This document shows positions 26,313 to 53,004 of a stretch of DNA of 64,000 nt, piece after piece. The stretch spans positions 992,001-1,056,000 of the forward strand of contig BROG01000048.1 in NCBI GenBank assembly GCA_030159075.1, written 5' to 3'. This DNA comes from Atrina japonica (Eukaryota > Mollusca > Bivalvia > Pterioida > Pinnidae). A model generated the notes under the pieces. That model did no database searches and had not been told where the DNA came from. It saw nothing but the letters and a program-made list of their open reading frames with translations. Each line of letters starts with the position of its first letter. Position 1 is the first letter of the stretch. The translations under genes were made by a program, and so were the position numbers.

Positions 26313-29300
26313 ACAAATAATGGACAAAACGTGAACTTGAGACATGTTAAAAGTAGCAATGAATTTGTGGTTTCTTGTTTTCTCAAAATGTTAAAATTTA
26401 TGTGTACATGCAATTAATTACTGTGTTTGTGGTAGCTTTAAAACATGGTAATATTTCTGTGGCTGAACCTTCTATTGGGTATAATTGCTTACACAGATAA
26501 TACAGTGTAATGTATAATTTTATATTACCGTTTCCTCATTGACGTCGAGTTGAAGTAGGGTTGAAAGAAGTACATGGTGTAAACCAAGATGGAAACAATT
26601 GGACTCAAAGTGGCTTTTGTTGTCTAAAACACTGAAGACATATGCGTACGTGCAATTCTATTTTATGAGAATTTCGACAATTGTAAAATCTTTCATACAT
26701 GATGTTTGTATATTGTAACAACGAAATATCTCTTCCATTACCTCTTTGATATTAAACATAAATATGACGTGTCTGCATTCAGGATAAAGCTAATTAATTT
26801 GTAGTACATCAGTACAAAATGAACTCTGTATATAGATTTTTTTTACTACGTTCCTGTTTGCATGTCTTCGTACATATAACATAACATGTCTGTTATCTGT
26901 TTAGCTATTTTGTTTACCAATATCATATTTCAATATCTGGGAAAGTAATTACTTGTTTATATGATATTAATAGCGGTTGTTAATTCGTATATACTGATTA
27001 TTCCCAGATGTTATAATACATCAGTTTTGGTTGTGGTTTCAATACAGTTTAATGGTTGTTGTTATTGATTGGTGCCCAATGTCCCTTGTCACATAACCCA
27101 ACTTCTGGTTTTTTTTTTCAGAGGATCTTATTTTTGCCTCCTTTTCATGGTTTGTTTATTTTACTTAGGGATTACACTGTAATATTTTTACAAAGCTAAC
27201 AGATCGACGGCGATTGACCTGTCAGGAGTGGATATTTGTCCCGGTCGTGTCACCGATACAGATTTATTTTATACAACATTGATTGGGTAACCCTTTTCTA
27301 AGTCCTGCACATGATTTATGATTTAGTACTTAAATGATATAATCAGCTTATGTTTGGTCCTACTTGTTTTCAGTGACATTTACCGTGTTGATAATATCGA
27401 TGCACCTAAAGATTAAGTTAACGATTTATCGTTTGGAGTTTAAAATTTCAATAATAATTTCAATAATAAATTTCGATAAACAGTGAAGCGATATAATTGA
27501 TACTTCGTATTTGAAACAAGTAGGTTTAGACATCGAAAACTGTTTGATACATTATCATAATTTGTAAACAGTAAAGTTCAACAAGTGTAGGTCGACAAAA
27601 TGCACGTGACGTCATATAAAACAGCAATGAAACTTGAACCCCCTGCCAGTTTTCAACTTCACATATCAATTAAATGGAGTGTAAAAGAATACTGGTTTCA
27701 ACATTTTTAATATCTAGGTACTTATGTTTTGTCAAGTGAACGATCAAAACATCTTATTCTTGTGTACCGTTGTCGTAAAAGGCAGAAATAGTCCATCTGT
27801 AATTTTACGAGTTTTAAAATTGCAGTCTCTTGGCAAAACTCTTAAAATCCACGTAAGTGTAAATATCAGACACAATTCGACAGATAAACAAGTGTGGCGA
27901 AAATTGAAAACTGGATGTAGAATCCTCCTCTGAAAGATAAATTACTTGAAAGTACCGAGACGAACGAACGCATTACATAACATTCGGTGGCAGTTCTTAT
28001 TAGTAAAAGTGAGTGAAAAATATATGTGCCAAGTGAACATCGGATAGGTACATAGTTATTTACATTTGAGTCCTAGGAAAGGGTTGTTATGTGGAATACA
28101 GTACAAGAATGTGTATAATCAATGTTTTGAGTATGTTTCACAATAAAAGTCAAAGTATAACTGCCGAAATAAACGGGAATTTGCTAATTTTGTGTGTCTG
28201 ATGATGTACGTGTTATGGTTTAAGATACATAGATATGCCATAATTCTATAGATGAGAAGCCGATGCAAAAGTCATAATGGCGCTAATGTTATAAGGATGA
28301 TATATATGATTTTTTGGATGTGCTTGTGAATGTATGTTTATGGGTGGGTGTGGCAGGGTTTTTATGTTCGTTGTCATAACTTTTAACTTTTAAATATAAC
28401 TTTTTACATATTACCAGACATTTTTCAAGCGACGTACAGCAAGACTTACTCATATTTTCCGAGGCACATGATTGTACTTTCAGACATAATCGTGTTAATT
28501 GACTTTGTGTATGACTAATGTTACTTCAAACATGGTTTGCTCCGATATCTTCTTTCTTTCTTTTCTCCCAAAATCACCGTTCTTCTCAACATACGAAGAT
28601 TGTATATTTATATTCATCAGTATTCTTTCAGATCTCTGCTTTCAAATATGATTTAAATGAGTGTAGTATCCGTGTTGATAGTCATAAGACACACTGCCGC
28701 ATATATTAGAAGACATCTGTACCAGCACCAATGTTCCGTGTTAAACACGGACAAAGGTGACCGACCCAATGTATTTGGCATTTCCTGTTTTGTGCTGTTT
28801 CTACAATGACATCACTACGTATATTTACTTCAACTCTATACAAATGTATTTTATAGTCTGGATTGAAGGTGATTTATCGCAAGATGCAGTTTTCTGAACT
28901 ACAGCAGAATGAATCTTATCTATAGAAAAGACACATACGTTCTTTACCTTTCATCAAGATTTTATTATCGATAAGACACGAGTTCTCATCGGAAAATGTT
29001 TGTACAGTCTTCATTGAATAAACCTATGTGAAGAAATATAAATCGTGAATAACAGTGATACTATTGGAAAATAAAGCTTTGTTTAACAAGAGCATTGTCC
29101 GACGTGGAATGTATACTTACTTACCACAGAATACGTGGTCACTATGAAAATGTGTATCTCGTATGTGTTATAATAATAATTGAATCCAAGTCCGGGTACC
29201 ACAAATTGTACATGTATTTATACTGGTGTAAAACGATCCTCCAATAGTACCACAGCTTTTGTTCAAATTTGCATATTCTATTCAATGTTATACCATTTCA

Positions 29301-29379
29301 ATCAAAATAAACATTAATTTGTAGTTTTATAAATCGAAGTTACATATAATGTGCTCCCTGTGGATTCATTCATCGCGCC

Positions 29380-31770
29380 GTGTTCTTTACTTTGGACTGT
29401 GTTGTACTTGTATTGCACTATGCACTCATAATGCACCTTGCATACTGAATCGTGTACTTTACTGTATACTGTACAGTACTTGTATTCCACCTTGTACTCA
29501 CTATGTGTTGTGTACTGAATCGTGTACTTTACCGTGTTCTGTACTTTACTTATACTGCACCGTGTACTCATTATGTGTTATGTTCTAAGTCGTGTATTTG
29601 ACTGTGTACTGCACTGTACTTATACTGCACCGTGTACCCATTATGTGTTATGTACTTAGTCGTGTATTTGACTGTGTATTGCACTGTACTTATACTGCAC
29701 CGTGTACTCATTATGTGTTGCGTATACCGCAACGTGTACTCACTGTGTTGTGTTCAGAGTCGTGTACCTAATTCCGTACTGTAATTATATTGTCCTGTGT
29801 ACTCACTATGTGCTGTACATGGATTTGTGTACATTACTGTGTACAGTATTTACACCGAACCATATGTTGAACTTTTACTTTTCATATAATCTGTCGCGAA
29901 CTCTTTTGTCGTACATTATGCTTTCGTAAAATATATACCTTGTGTTATTATCATATTACGTAGTTTATTGTTTATTCAACTTGTGCCGTGTATTTTGTCG
30001 TGTTCTCGTCTCATTCTTTGACGTAGTTTGTGTCGATTTCTCATTCTTTGTACTTCATACGGCGTACCTTGTCGTGTTCTAAACTTGTGTCTTATCTTAT
30101 TGTATTGTATCATACTGCGAGTAGTGTAATATTTTGTGTTTAGACAAAGTGTAACATAATGTGTTATATACTGACGAACCGTGTTGTGGCTCGTATACAT
30201 TGATGTTTACTCAGTCTTCACCGTGTAGTGTGATGTATACAGTGTTTTGTACTGAGCCAGTGTCGTGTACTCAGTCTTTACCGTGTAGTGTGTTGTATAC
30301 AGTGTTGTGTATTGAGCCAGTGTCGTATACTCAGTCTTAACCGTGTAGTGTGTTGTATACAGTGTTGTGTATTGAGCCAGTGTCGTATACTCAGTCTTTA
30401 CCGTGTAGGGTGTTGTATACAGTGTTGTGTATTGAGCCAGTGTCGTATGCTCAGTATTTCCATTGTTTGGTGTTGTATACAGTGTTTTGTACTGAGCCAG
30501 TGTCGTATACTCAGTCTTTAACGTGTAGGGTGTTGTGTACAGTGTTGCGTACTGAACCAGTGTCGTGCACTCAGTCTTCCCATATAGGTAGTTGTATACA
30601 GTGTTGTGTATTGGGCCATTGTCCTGTACTCGGTATTTACCGTGCAGTATGTCGTATACAGTGTTGTGTAGCGATTCTCTGGCGTGTACTCAGTCTTTAT
30701 CATGTAGTGTGACGTATACAATGTAAAGTGTCGATTCTTTGGCGTGTACTTAGTCTTTACCGTATAGTTTGCTGTATACAGTATTGTGTACTGAACCAGT
30801 GTCGTGTTCTGAGTCTTTACCGTGTAAGGTGTTGTATACAGTGTTGTGTAGCGATTCTCATGCGTGTACTCAGTCTTTATCGTGTAGTGTGACGTATACA
30901 CTGTTTAGTGTCGATTCTATGGCGTGTACTTAGTCTTCATCGTGTAGGGTGTTGTATACAGTATTGTGTACTGAACCAGTGTCGTATTATCAGTCTTTAC
31001 CGTTCATTGCCTTGTGTAGAGTGTAGTGTATCGATGCTATGACGTATACTCAAGCTTTATAGTGTAGTGTGACGTATACAATATTGTGTTCTGACCCGGT
31101 GTCGTGTACTCAGTCTTTACCATGTAGTGTATTGTATACAGTATTGTGCACTGAGTCAGTATCGTGTACTCTGTCTTTACCGTGCACTATGCAAGGTGTA
31201 CATTACTGTGTCGCGAGTCCATGCCGTGTACTCACTTTGTAGTGTGATATATATACTGTATTTTGTACTGAGCCAGGGTCGTGTACTCAGTCTTTACGTG
31301 CAGTGTGCTGTATGTATTGTTGTAGACCTGTTCTATGTCGTATACTCAGTCTTTACGTGCAGTGTGCTGTATGTATTGTTGTAGACCTATTCTATGTCGT
31401 ATACTCAGTCTTTACGTGCAGTGTGCTGTATGTAGTGTTGGTGGCCTGTTCTATATAATGTACTCAGTCTTTACCGTGGAGTGTGCTGTATGTAGTGTTG
31501 TTGGCCTGTTATATGTCGTGTACTCAGACTTTACGTGCAGTGTGCTGTATGTAATGTTGTTGACCCGTTTTATGTCGTATACTCAGTCTTTACGTGCAGT
31601 GTGCTGTATGTAGTGTTGTTGACCTGTTCTATGTCGTGTACTCAGTCTTCTGTATGTAGTGTTGTTGGTCTGTTCTATTTCGTGTACTCGGTCTTTACTT
31701 TGCAGTGTGCTTTTTGTAGTGTATTGGGCCTGTTCTATGTCGTAAACCCAATCTTTACCGTGTCGTTTGT
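29380..31770. repeat. minisatellite cluster rich in GTGTACT words (70-, 60- and 59-bp periods)
   Basis: Three adjoining arrays share words such as CGTGTACTCA and TATACAGTGTTGTG. A roughly 70-bp period runs from about 29400 to 29850. A 60-bp period runs from about 30230 to 31140, with units centred on GAGCCAGTGTCGTATACTCA. A 59-bp period runs from about 31280 to 31680, with units containing TTACGTGCAGTGTGCTGTAT. Long open frames across it on both strands follow from the repeat period. I see no gene. Confidence 0.9.
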
Positions 31771-31904
31771 TGTATAAACTTTTGTTTACCGAATTAGCGT
31801 TGTGTAATCAATCTGTAGCTGCTGTGTGCTGTATACAGTGTTATGTTCGGAGTCAGTGTCGCGTACATATATTTACCTTGTTGTGTGTCATTTAAAGTTG
31901 TGTA

Positions 31905-32140
31905 GTGACTCTGTGTTCCGGGTATCGCACACTCGCTTCTCATCATTGTCATCTGGGTTCGATCTTCGGATTGGACAGGATAGTATGTGAAACGGTATGG
32001 TGGTCGCCAAGTCAGACACATGGGTTTTCTCTGGCTACTCCGGTTTCCTACCACAGCGGGGATGTCTGCAAGCCAACCTCAGGGCCAACGAGAGACATAT
32101 TTATAAGTTAACTTATTTGTTAATCGTTGTAAAATAAATA
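31905..32140 (+). mobile_element. tRNA-derived SINE
   Basis: A diverged A-box region precedes the B box GGGTTCGATC (about 31957). The body has GTTTTCTCTGGCTACTCCGG and TTTCCTACCACAG, and the end is a short AATAAATAAA tail. The body is of a type common in bivalve SINEs. Confidence 0.7.
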
Positions 32141-32805
32141 AAATTTAAACTAATCAGTCACAACCGTGTAGTGTGTGGTGTACTGAGTTGTGTACGTAAT
32201 ATATGTAGTGTACTGCGCCATGTATTGTGCCGTTATCATCAATTTGATTCTGGCTTTCCGGAGATACAAAGCTTTATGTTTGAAATGTACTCAATAGTAA
32301 AGCTCAGTAAAATACATAGACAAATATTGCTTAGACAGGATTATACATAAAATATGTAGCAAATGGCGTAGATTTAAATTAGTTATTTTTAGATAAAGTA
32401 GTATTTTAAAACAGACGAAATCACAAAATAAGTGTGATTAAAGTAGATTACATTTCTAAAATTGAGGTCTGTACTTGTTTTTATACACTTAACTGAACTT
32501 TATCCATGTTTAAAATATTCTTATACTTTTAATGCTTTGCTTTATTACCTAAAATTTAAACTCGTCCAAGTCAAGAAAGGGTCCACGAGACTCCCGCCAG
32601 GTTATATAGATTTTACTATAATACCACAGTTTTGCTGAAAAGGTCAAAACTAAGACTAAACTCGATCTTTTCTGTTCACTAAAGTTGAGAAAGATAATAA
32701 AAAATAATTTCAAAGTGAATGTCATGTAATTTGTGTAGGTATAATAAAGTATATATTATCCCTTACCTTCATTTGTTAAAAGTGTAATCATTGTAGTTTG
32801 TAAAA

Positions 32806-32858
<53 letters not shown>

Positions 32859-33209
32859 TAGAACGAGAATGGTTGAATACAACGCAGAATTTCTGTATCA
32901 AATAAATACTGCTTATTTTTGTAAACATATAAGATCTGTAATTCTACTGGGCTATTTGTGTTAAAATCCATAATGTGTTATTCTACTACGCATGCGGAAT
33001 TAAGTTTAATTAAGACCTGAGTGACGTGGATTTTCTCTCAGAAGTAAACAACTTCAGTCACGATTTATCAAGATTACTTTCGCTTTGTAGCTGTTTTGGT
33101 ACTTGTTTCGATATATCAATTGGTTTCTGTCAAAAGAAAATTGATTTTAATAATAGTAAGTATTACAAGAACAAAAAGATAAATATAAAATATTATCTAT
33201 AATAAACCC

Positions 33210-33240
<31 letters not shown>

Positions 33241-34150
33241 GAAGAATGATCGGAGAAGGAAGACTGAGAAAGAAAATTCATTTTTAAAATTAAGTATCAA
33301 GTAAATATGAATATAAAAAGCCGCAAACATAACTTCCGGTATACATTTACGATTTTTAAAAAATTAATATTGTCATATCATATAAAAAGATATAAAGCAC
33401 AGATCCCAAACTTTACATCTTTACTCAGATATTGAAAGAGAGAAACACAGAAATACAATATGAAATGATTTATTGTCAGTCTGCTTTTTCAGTATGAGTA
33501 TCCACTTTATAGTCATGTTATAAAAAGGTACTGAAATCGTATATCATCTTTCTTGTTAATCAAACATGTTCATTTTGATTAAGACAATATCTATTAATCT
33601 ATACACATTTTTAACTTACCTTGTTAAAGGCAAAGTTTAATTACTGTTTGGATTTGGTTTTTACATCAGAGATGCTATTGGTAATAATTTTGACTTCTCT
33701 TTAAAATTAAGCTTCACTTATTTCCGTATACAAAGTTGAAATACGTGCACATGCAGTGCATCACTGCTACATGCTGATTTTCTCTGTATTTGATGTCTAT
33801 AAATCATAGAAATTGATTTCAGTGCAGTAAAATATGTTTCCCTCACACATGTTATGATACAACACCATGGCTTTACTAATTCATATATCTAATATGAAAT
33901 TGAAAACGATTACTGACACAATATGTAAAAATCTTAGATTTCTAAACATATATATACATGCATGTAATGCATGCCATGAAGTACGTATACATGCCATGAG
34001 GTACTCATTAATATCAAATTGTCCTAAGCATAACTTACGACTGTTTATTTCTGGATAAATGATCGCGATATAATATCAGGCTTATAAGAAGCCATGACTT
34101 TTTTTTAAAATCAGTATTTATCTTACAAATATAGAAACAAATATTTGAAT
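32141..34150. other. no gene seen
   Basis: AT-rich sequence with a small (TA)n run at 32812-32855 and a (GAT)n run at 33210-33238. There is no recognisable coding potential. Confidence 0.4.
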
Positions 34151-34690
34151 TTCAACACCAAACATGATATATAATTGTGCATGGGTTTTACCTCTTTGCT
34201 ACAGCTACACTAGTATTACTAACTTATCCTCTTTAGGTTTGACATCAGGCCACAAAATGTTTTCTCCATTTGGATTTGTCTTCAGCTGCATGTTGTGCCT
34301 CTCCCCATGACATACCCATTTCCTTCAGTCCGGTTATTACTGTCCTACGCCAGTGATTTTGTGATTTCCCGGTTTTCTTTACCTGTTGGTGTCCAGTGTA
34401 GGAACACCCATGGTTTTCGATTACATAACTCAGCCACTACAGGCAGATACAGGAATATCTTAGATAGCGCTCCGACATCATTTTCTAATGTCTTGGATAA
34501 CGTTCTGGCAGCCAGTCTTGTTATACAGTTCTCCGTTGCAAATTTTCCAAAGAATACCGTTGTGAAATGTGTCAATTTTACCTATGCCTGTTGTTTTGGT
34601 GATGAGTCAGCATTCTGTGCCATACAACAACACTAGTTTTATTGTACAGTCTGTCCTTGGTCCTGAGGCTGTATTTATTTGACATCCAGA
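34150..34690 (-). pseudogene. non-LTR retrotransposon relic (RT C-terminal end)
   Basis: The minus strand carries a decayed C-terminus of a non-LTR reverse transcriptase. Near 34640 it reads LYGTEC, where intact elements have LYGSECW. Further on come a degraded region and then HWTPTGKENR near 34390, corresponding to the WTPEGKRKRGRPK block. Stops and frame shifts are frequent. The clade is not certain. It has no functional role here. Confidence 0.65.
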
Positions 34691-35654
34691 TGGACAAAAG
34701 TCAGAAAATGCACCCAAAGACGGGTATGGTCATCTTTAAAACATATGAATTTATCTGCATTTATCTAAATCTATTTAGGACTAGAAAATTTTGTATTAGA
34801 ATTTTGATATTAGACAGTAAAGTTTACATTGTGTTGTAATTGGTCATTGACGAAACCCACGTGTGATCTATTGGCATCATATCTAATCATCATCTTACCT
34901 CAAAACTGTTCATAATTGTAATAGCAAATACCAATACCTAAAATTATATTGAAAAGTACCACACAGAGTAAAGGATTATAAATCCCTTGATCACAAAAGT
35001 ATTTAGAGCAAGATACTGCCATCAACATTCTTATCAAAACAGATAAAATGTCATACATACCTTTAATTGATATCTGAATCATTCAGATAATTCATCAAAA
35101 GAATTCATGTTGTTAGATGTGTTTTTAATATTGGCAATATATTACACACGTACTGTGTCTGACGCTGTATGATAATTAGGAGTCTTGTTACATTCTTTGC
35201 ATACTCATATGAACCGTATAAAACAAAGTTAAAATCACCCAATTATTTCTTGATATACAGCGTTGAAACTAAACATTCTAATTCGTATCGTGGCAAGGTA
35301 ATTGGTCGTTATCCTAAATGAGATTTACTGGAAACATAAAGTATAAAGAGATTCTCTGTCACGTTATTAGTTAGAAATAAACCATATCAAATCTCGTGAT
35401 ATTAATAAATCTCGGAATGGATTAGGGTTTACATTGGATGATGTATACCAGAATAGAATGGATTGTGCTTGTGGTAGCACACATGAAAATAATATATTAA
35501 TGTGTAATATGATATGACGTGTGTATTTGTATATTTTCTGCATATTATGTGTCTACATTTTTATTTCATAGACAACATCTGTATTTGATGTATTTTCAAT
35601 CAAATTGTCATTCCAAAATTAATATAGTTTTAACCGCCATGACTTATAATATAA

Positions 35655-35760
35655 AAATCTCAGATACCAAAGCATAAATCAAAAGGATGTCCAGGACACG
35701 AAGTCAACAATTGCAGATGAAATGTCCCAAATTTTGACCTGCGCATTTGAATTATTGGAG
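35655..35760 (-). mobile_element. dispersed repeat fragment (end of RT element)
   Basis: Begins CTCAGATACCAAAGCATAAA followed by GATGTCCAGGACA, as in the copy at 49405. Only the terminal part is present. Confidence 0.5.
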
Positions 35761-35915
35761 TACATTTGTGTTTTATTTTAGTGTATTACACCTTAAATGA
35801 CACAATATCTCATTTTAAATTTCAATAGAATTTCAGTTATTGTTCCGAGCTCTTGGCAAGGCTAAATTGTTGTAACACTACACAAGGGCGAACGACTGTT
35901 TCCTCAGCAAGATAC

Positions 35916-36058
<143 letters not shown>

Positions 36059-36183
36059 TGTACACATTTGACATATTTCTTATTTCGGGTCATATAATGT
36101 CACCGTTATATTTACAACGTTGTCTGATCAACCATGCCTTATCTAAGGTAACATTCATTTAATTGATCTGAGGACAACTTGCA

Positions 36184-42664
<6,481 letters not shown>

Positions 42665-42713
42665 AATATGGAAAATTATCAAAGGATGAGAATTGAATGA
42701 TGTAAAATATGAC

Positions 42714-42719
42714 AATAAA
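42714..42719 (+). terminator. lectin 1 poly(A) signal
   Basis: AATAAA 50 bp after the lectin 1 stop. The surrounding TATGACAATAAAA is conserved in lectin 2. Confidence 0.7.
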
Positions 42720-42834
42720 AGTTTATCATCTGTCTGCTCATTTAAAACCACTCAGCATCATTTATGTAATAAAAACAAATCATAGTCATCAACGTATAAC
42801 GCATAGATACCAAATTATAAACAGAAACAAGATA

Positions 42835-42900
42835 TGGAACTACACGGATCTGTGAAAACTACAAGGTGGGATCAGGTGTCATGTAATAGAAATCATTTTC
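42835..42900 (-). mobile_element. dispersed repeat fragment (RT element tail)
   Basis: GGATCTGTGAAAACTACAAG then GTGGGATCAGGTGTCATG matches the minus-strand copy at 49490. Confidence 0.55.
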
Positions 42901-43092
42901 TGCAGACCAGAACACATATCCTAGATAAACATGAATACAAGGAGATATAATCTAAAATATTTCACAAGACGAGAAATTTACAATTTCTGATTTAAGATTA
43001 TGCAAACATTGGATTTTAGGCAACATCTATCTGGTAGCCTCATTGCAAACCCCCTTTACAACTTTGCAATTACACAGTGTTTTTTCTCTGCA

Positions 43093-43430
43093 GATACGAC
43101 AGAATCAAGCACACACGCTTCATACTTAGACATTGTACTTACTATAGACAGAGTCGGAAATTATCAACCAAGCTATACGACAAAAGACGATTTCGGCTTT
43201 CCCATCGTAAATTTTCCACATTTCAGTAGTAATATCCAACATCTGATTATTGCGTTTATATTTTACAAATGATCCGATATGCTAGGGCGTGTTCAACATA
43301 TGAACGTATAGTATTTCTCCTAGATGGCTAAAGCATTCCACTTCAGTCCTGTTTTTGCCTTGTCTCATATAAACATTTTTCTTTAAGACCTAAATATATA
43401 TTAACCGATAAATTATTAAAGACAGAGACT
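43093..43430 (+). pseudogene. second RT relic of the 9.3-kb family
   Basis: GATACGACAGAATCAAGCAC starts a segment encoding DTTESSTHASYLDIVLTIDR and FPIVNFPHFSSNI. It is collinear with 10115-10260 of the first relic. It then decays with frame shifts up to TTAACCGATAAATTATT. It lies between the two lectin genes. Confidence 0.75.
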
Positions 43431-43499
43431 GCCATCTTGACCAATTATATAGCTTTATATATACGAAAGCCGATTGGGCTCTTTGGTAGATGATAAAAA

Positions 43500-43582
43500 A
43501 TAATCGCGTAATAACGCGAAACTAGCGCGTTATAACGCGAAACAAGCGCGTAGTAACGCGAAATAGAACGCGTATAACGCCA
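43500..43582. repeat. short CpG-rich repeat (GCGTTATAACGCGAAA type)
   Basis: Four imperfect copies of a unit of about 17-20 bp with GCGAAAC and AACGCG words. CpG is otherwise rare nearby. Confidence 0.65.
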
Positions 43583-43623
43583 AAAATCATATATAAGTAC
43601 CGGTCGGACTACATTGGTAGATT

Positions 43624-43765
43624 TCAATTTTTAAAATATAAACAAAGCTAATATATGTGGAAACGTTGGGTAAAATCATAGAATTTATGCTGAGACATAA
43701 AAAATTCTCTGATTTTACTCGGCGTTTCCACAGATATTAGGTTTGTTTATACTTTAAAATTGGGC
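43624..43765. repeat. foldback element with arms of about 65 bp
   Basis: The left arm (43624-43688, starting TCAATTTTTAAAATATAAAC) is the diverged reverse complement of the right arm (about 43698-43765, ending TATACTTTAAAATTGGG). The loop is about 10 bp. It is a hairpin MITE or palindromic rearrangement between the lectin genes. Confidence 0.75.
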
Positions 43766-44103
43766 TTTTTAGTTTTAAGATTTTGTTTACAATATTTTTT
43801 ATCCAAAGCATGATGTAAAAATCTTAATAATTTGTCCATATACTCAAATATGGGTATTCGGAAAAAGAAAACTTAAAAATGCCAAGTAGTATATTTTCAT
43901 CTCATACTTACATACCGAATTAGAATAAAAGATACTTGTGTACTTATATACAGATATTATCGTGCACTCTTGCATATGGTGGTTTCTTCTACTCAAGTTT
44001 TGAGTTATTTTGGTCATAATGTTACCAGGGTCATCGGTATGTCTGAAATCAAACAGGCGCCTTATCAACATATATTCAGCAGAACTAAGGACAACTAAAA
44101 ACG

Positions 44104-50672
<6,569 letters not shown>

Positions 50673-50718
50673 AATAAACAGATCATCTTATACGTTGTAT
50701 ATTGATGTACAGTATGAC

Positions 50719-50724
50719 AATAAA
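50719..50724 (+). terminator. lectin 2 poly(A) signal
   Basis: AATAAA 47 bp after the stop, in the same TATGACAATAAAA context as in lectin 1. Confidence 0.7.
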
Positions 50725-50729
50725 ATTTT

Positions 50730-52380
50730 ATAAACATAACACATTTATACCATTCGTCATCCATTAATATAAATGTAGCAATATTCTTGTGATTAACTGA
50801 AACCTAATCTGGCGCGTTACCTATTGTCGGACACTTTTTCGTTGCACTTGAATAAACATGATTTTTCCAGATTTTATAAATTTTAAACAATTAATAAAAC
50901 ATGTTGCAAAAATGACGATTGACAACTATAGTACAGCAGTTTAATCACTCACCTTTCTATCGTACTATACAACAATTTCTTTTCACATGCAGGGTGAAAT
51001 GACGTCACTAGCTCGGCGTAAATATATATGCTGTCCGGAATAGGTTACAATTACGGCCTTCAGGTTGGCTTTTTTAAAATGGGATGAATTCACTGTTTGT
51101 TTCTTGTTTGCCACTTAAACCTATCAGATTAGATTACATCTATAGGTACCTATTATGATACCAAATTTCAAAGTAATTCTAGCAGTTGAACTGCAGATAT
51201 TCGGTAAAACCTCGATTTTTGTCCGAGATTAAGTACCGTACAAGTATGTATGTGACCAGGCTTCTTAATCATACCCAAAACAATAAAAGGCACACAATGT
51301 TGAAGAAAGCGAAATCTACAAAAGAGCAACAGGTATATAGGAGAGGCAAATGCTGATATGTGGATGAGTAAGCATCCCCTATGAAAAATCCAGAGACCAA
51401 AGATCACTGTAATATGTTTTGTTTGGGGGTTTATTTCTTTCTTTCTTGCTTCGGATTTTTTTTTTTTTTTTTTTTTTTTTTTGACATGTGTGGTGATTTT
51501 TGTAATTTAACTGCTGCATATTAACACGATACAAATGATGACAACAAAAACATAAATCAAGTCACGGACGCCCACCTACACGAAATTTTGACATAAAATA
51601 TATCAACATGAAATTAATTTCATTTCTTAACATAAAGGTTATTGTAAATATATCTCGAAAACCATTTCTATTTCACCGAAAGAAGCAGTCCGCCTTTGTT
51701 TATAGACATTTTAATTGGGAATACGTTATTTAGTGCTAAAAAATTGAAAATCATTTGAAATCTTATCCACATAAAAAACCAAGAGCCACAAAACAAGCAT
51801 CTATGTACCGGTGATGTATCACTGTACACAAGATATGAAAGACACTTGAAATATTTTAATTTGTTGTAACATTTATTACATCGTATATCTTGATTTGATT
51901 GATTCAAATGGAATGTGAAGCCATGCTTCGTTCCGGTTTTTAAATACTAAAAAAAACGTTTTTACTTGGTTGCGTTGCAATAAATGTCGAAAACTTACTT
52001 TGCCTCAACGTATATTCCAAATCATATAACCTGGGGTGGGGTCTCATGAACCCTTTACTGATCTGAACGAGTTTAATATTAGGTAATACAGCATATTGTG
52101 TGTTATAATGCTGTTTTATTACTCTCCAGGAAATGTACAATTATATGAAGATGTCACCAGCTATGGGTGAAGTTGAAATTACACTGGTACGAGAAGTCGT
52201 TTCTTCTTGTCACCATGTGTGTGGATATCCAGTGGGAAATACTATGTATGTCTTGTGTAACCTATTATAGCCGGAACGTAAGTAGAATCTCCGGTACGAT
52301 AATGAAACGGTTACTCCTACCCGCGACGTTATGGTGACGTTAATTTTGTAAGCATTTCATGGTGAAATGTTAAACTTCTG
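50730..52380. other. intergenic region between lectin 2 and the Polinton
   Basis: AT-rich sequence with a poly(T) run (51459-51482) and a possible short minus-strand RT-tail fragment near 51345-51400. I could not find the left terminal inverted repeat of the Polinton here. Confidence 0.4.
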
Positions 52381-52383
52381 CTT

Positions 52384-52530
52384 GTTAGCTGGTATATTTG
52401 GTTAGAGAATTTTCATTGCAAGTAAAAGGCACCGGATTCGATCCCTGGTTCTGATTCTTACCGGAGATTCATTTAACACCTGGACCCAGTTGTTAATCTA
52501 CCGGTTAATTATCATAACCAAGGATTAAAA
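52384..52530 (+). mobile_element. possible SINE head
   Basis: TTAGCTGGTATATTTGGTTAGAG and, 30 bp later, GGATTCGATCCCTGG resemble A and B boxes of a tRNA-derived SINE. No tail or target duplication was resolved. Confidence 0.4.
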
Positions 52531-53004
52531 TTTACATTCTATGTTATATTCTGTTGCTTAATGATTGATAAAATTTCGGTTTAACCATCGGTAACAAATG
52601 GAGAATTTAGCCATGCTTTGAGACTTGGTTATATATTTTAACCAATTAAAGATTCTTATTTCAAAATGGTCAAAAGATTGACACTGTTATAAAAGTTTTA
52701 CCCACGGTAACAATGTATATTCAATCGAATTGTGAACTGGAGTTATAACCAATGAAATCCAAAACTGTACGTGTCTGGTCACGTTTGTGACCCCGGTTGT
52801 TATTTATATCCGCGGATATATATAAATACTGTGTGTACGTGTTTGTACTCGTTAGACGGTTTTTTTCAATTTTATTTGTGACTATAGACGATAAAAACGT
52901 CACGCTCCCGTTCGCCGTAAAACTAACGAGTGTGTCCGGGGGCAGTTGCTCCAACGGTATAGTGTAGTAAATATTGAAAAGGCCTGAATTATTAAAAAAA
53001 AGGA

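Larger units (their letters stand above)
23800..29340. other. gene-free AT-rich stretch
   Basis: Apart from a dispersed repeat copy (25060-25185) and a short CpG-bearing tandem repeat (26218-26312), I see no gene, RNA or named transposon in this 5.5 kb. Confidence 0.4.

Noticed and set aside
28725..28760. CCGTGTTAAACACGG palindrome as an operator or hormone-response site
   Set aside because: A single 15-bp palindrome in an otherwise gene-free region is expected by chance at this window size.
29314..31777. Several 75-127 residue Cys-, Tyr- and Thr-rich open frames
   Set aside because: They coincide with the 59-70 bp minisatellites and have no conserved start or domain.
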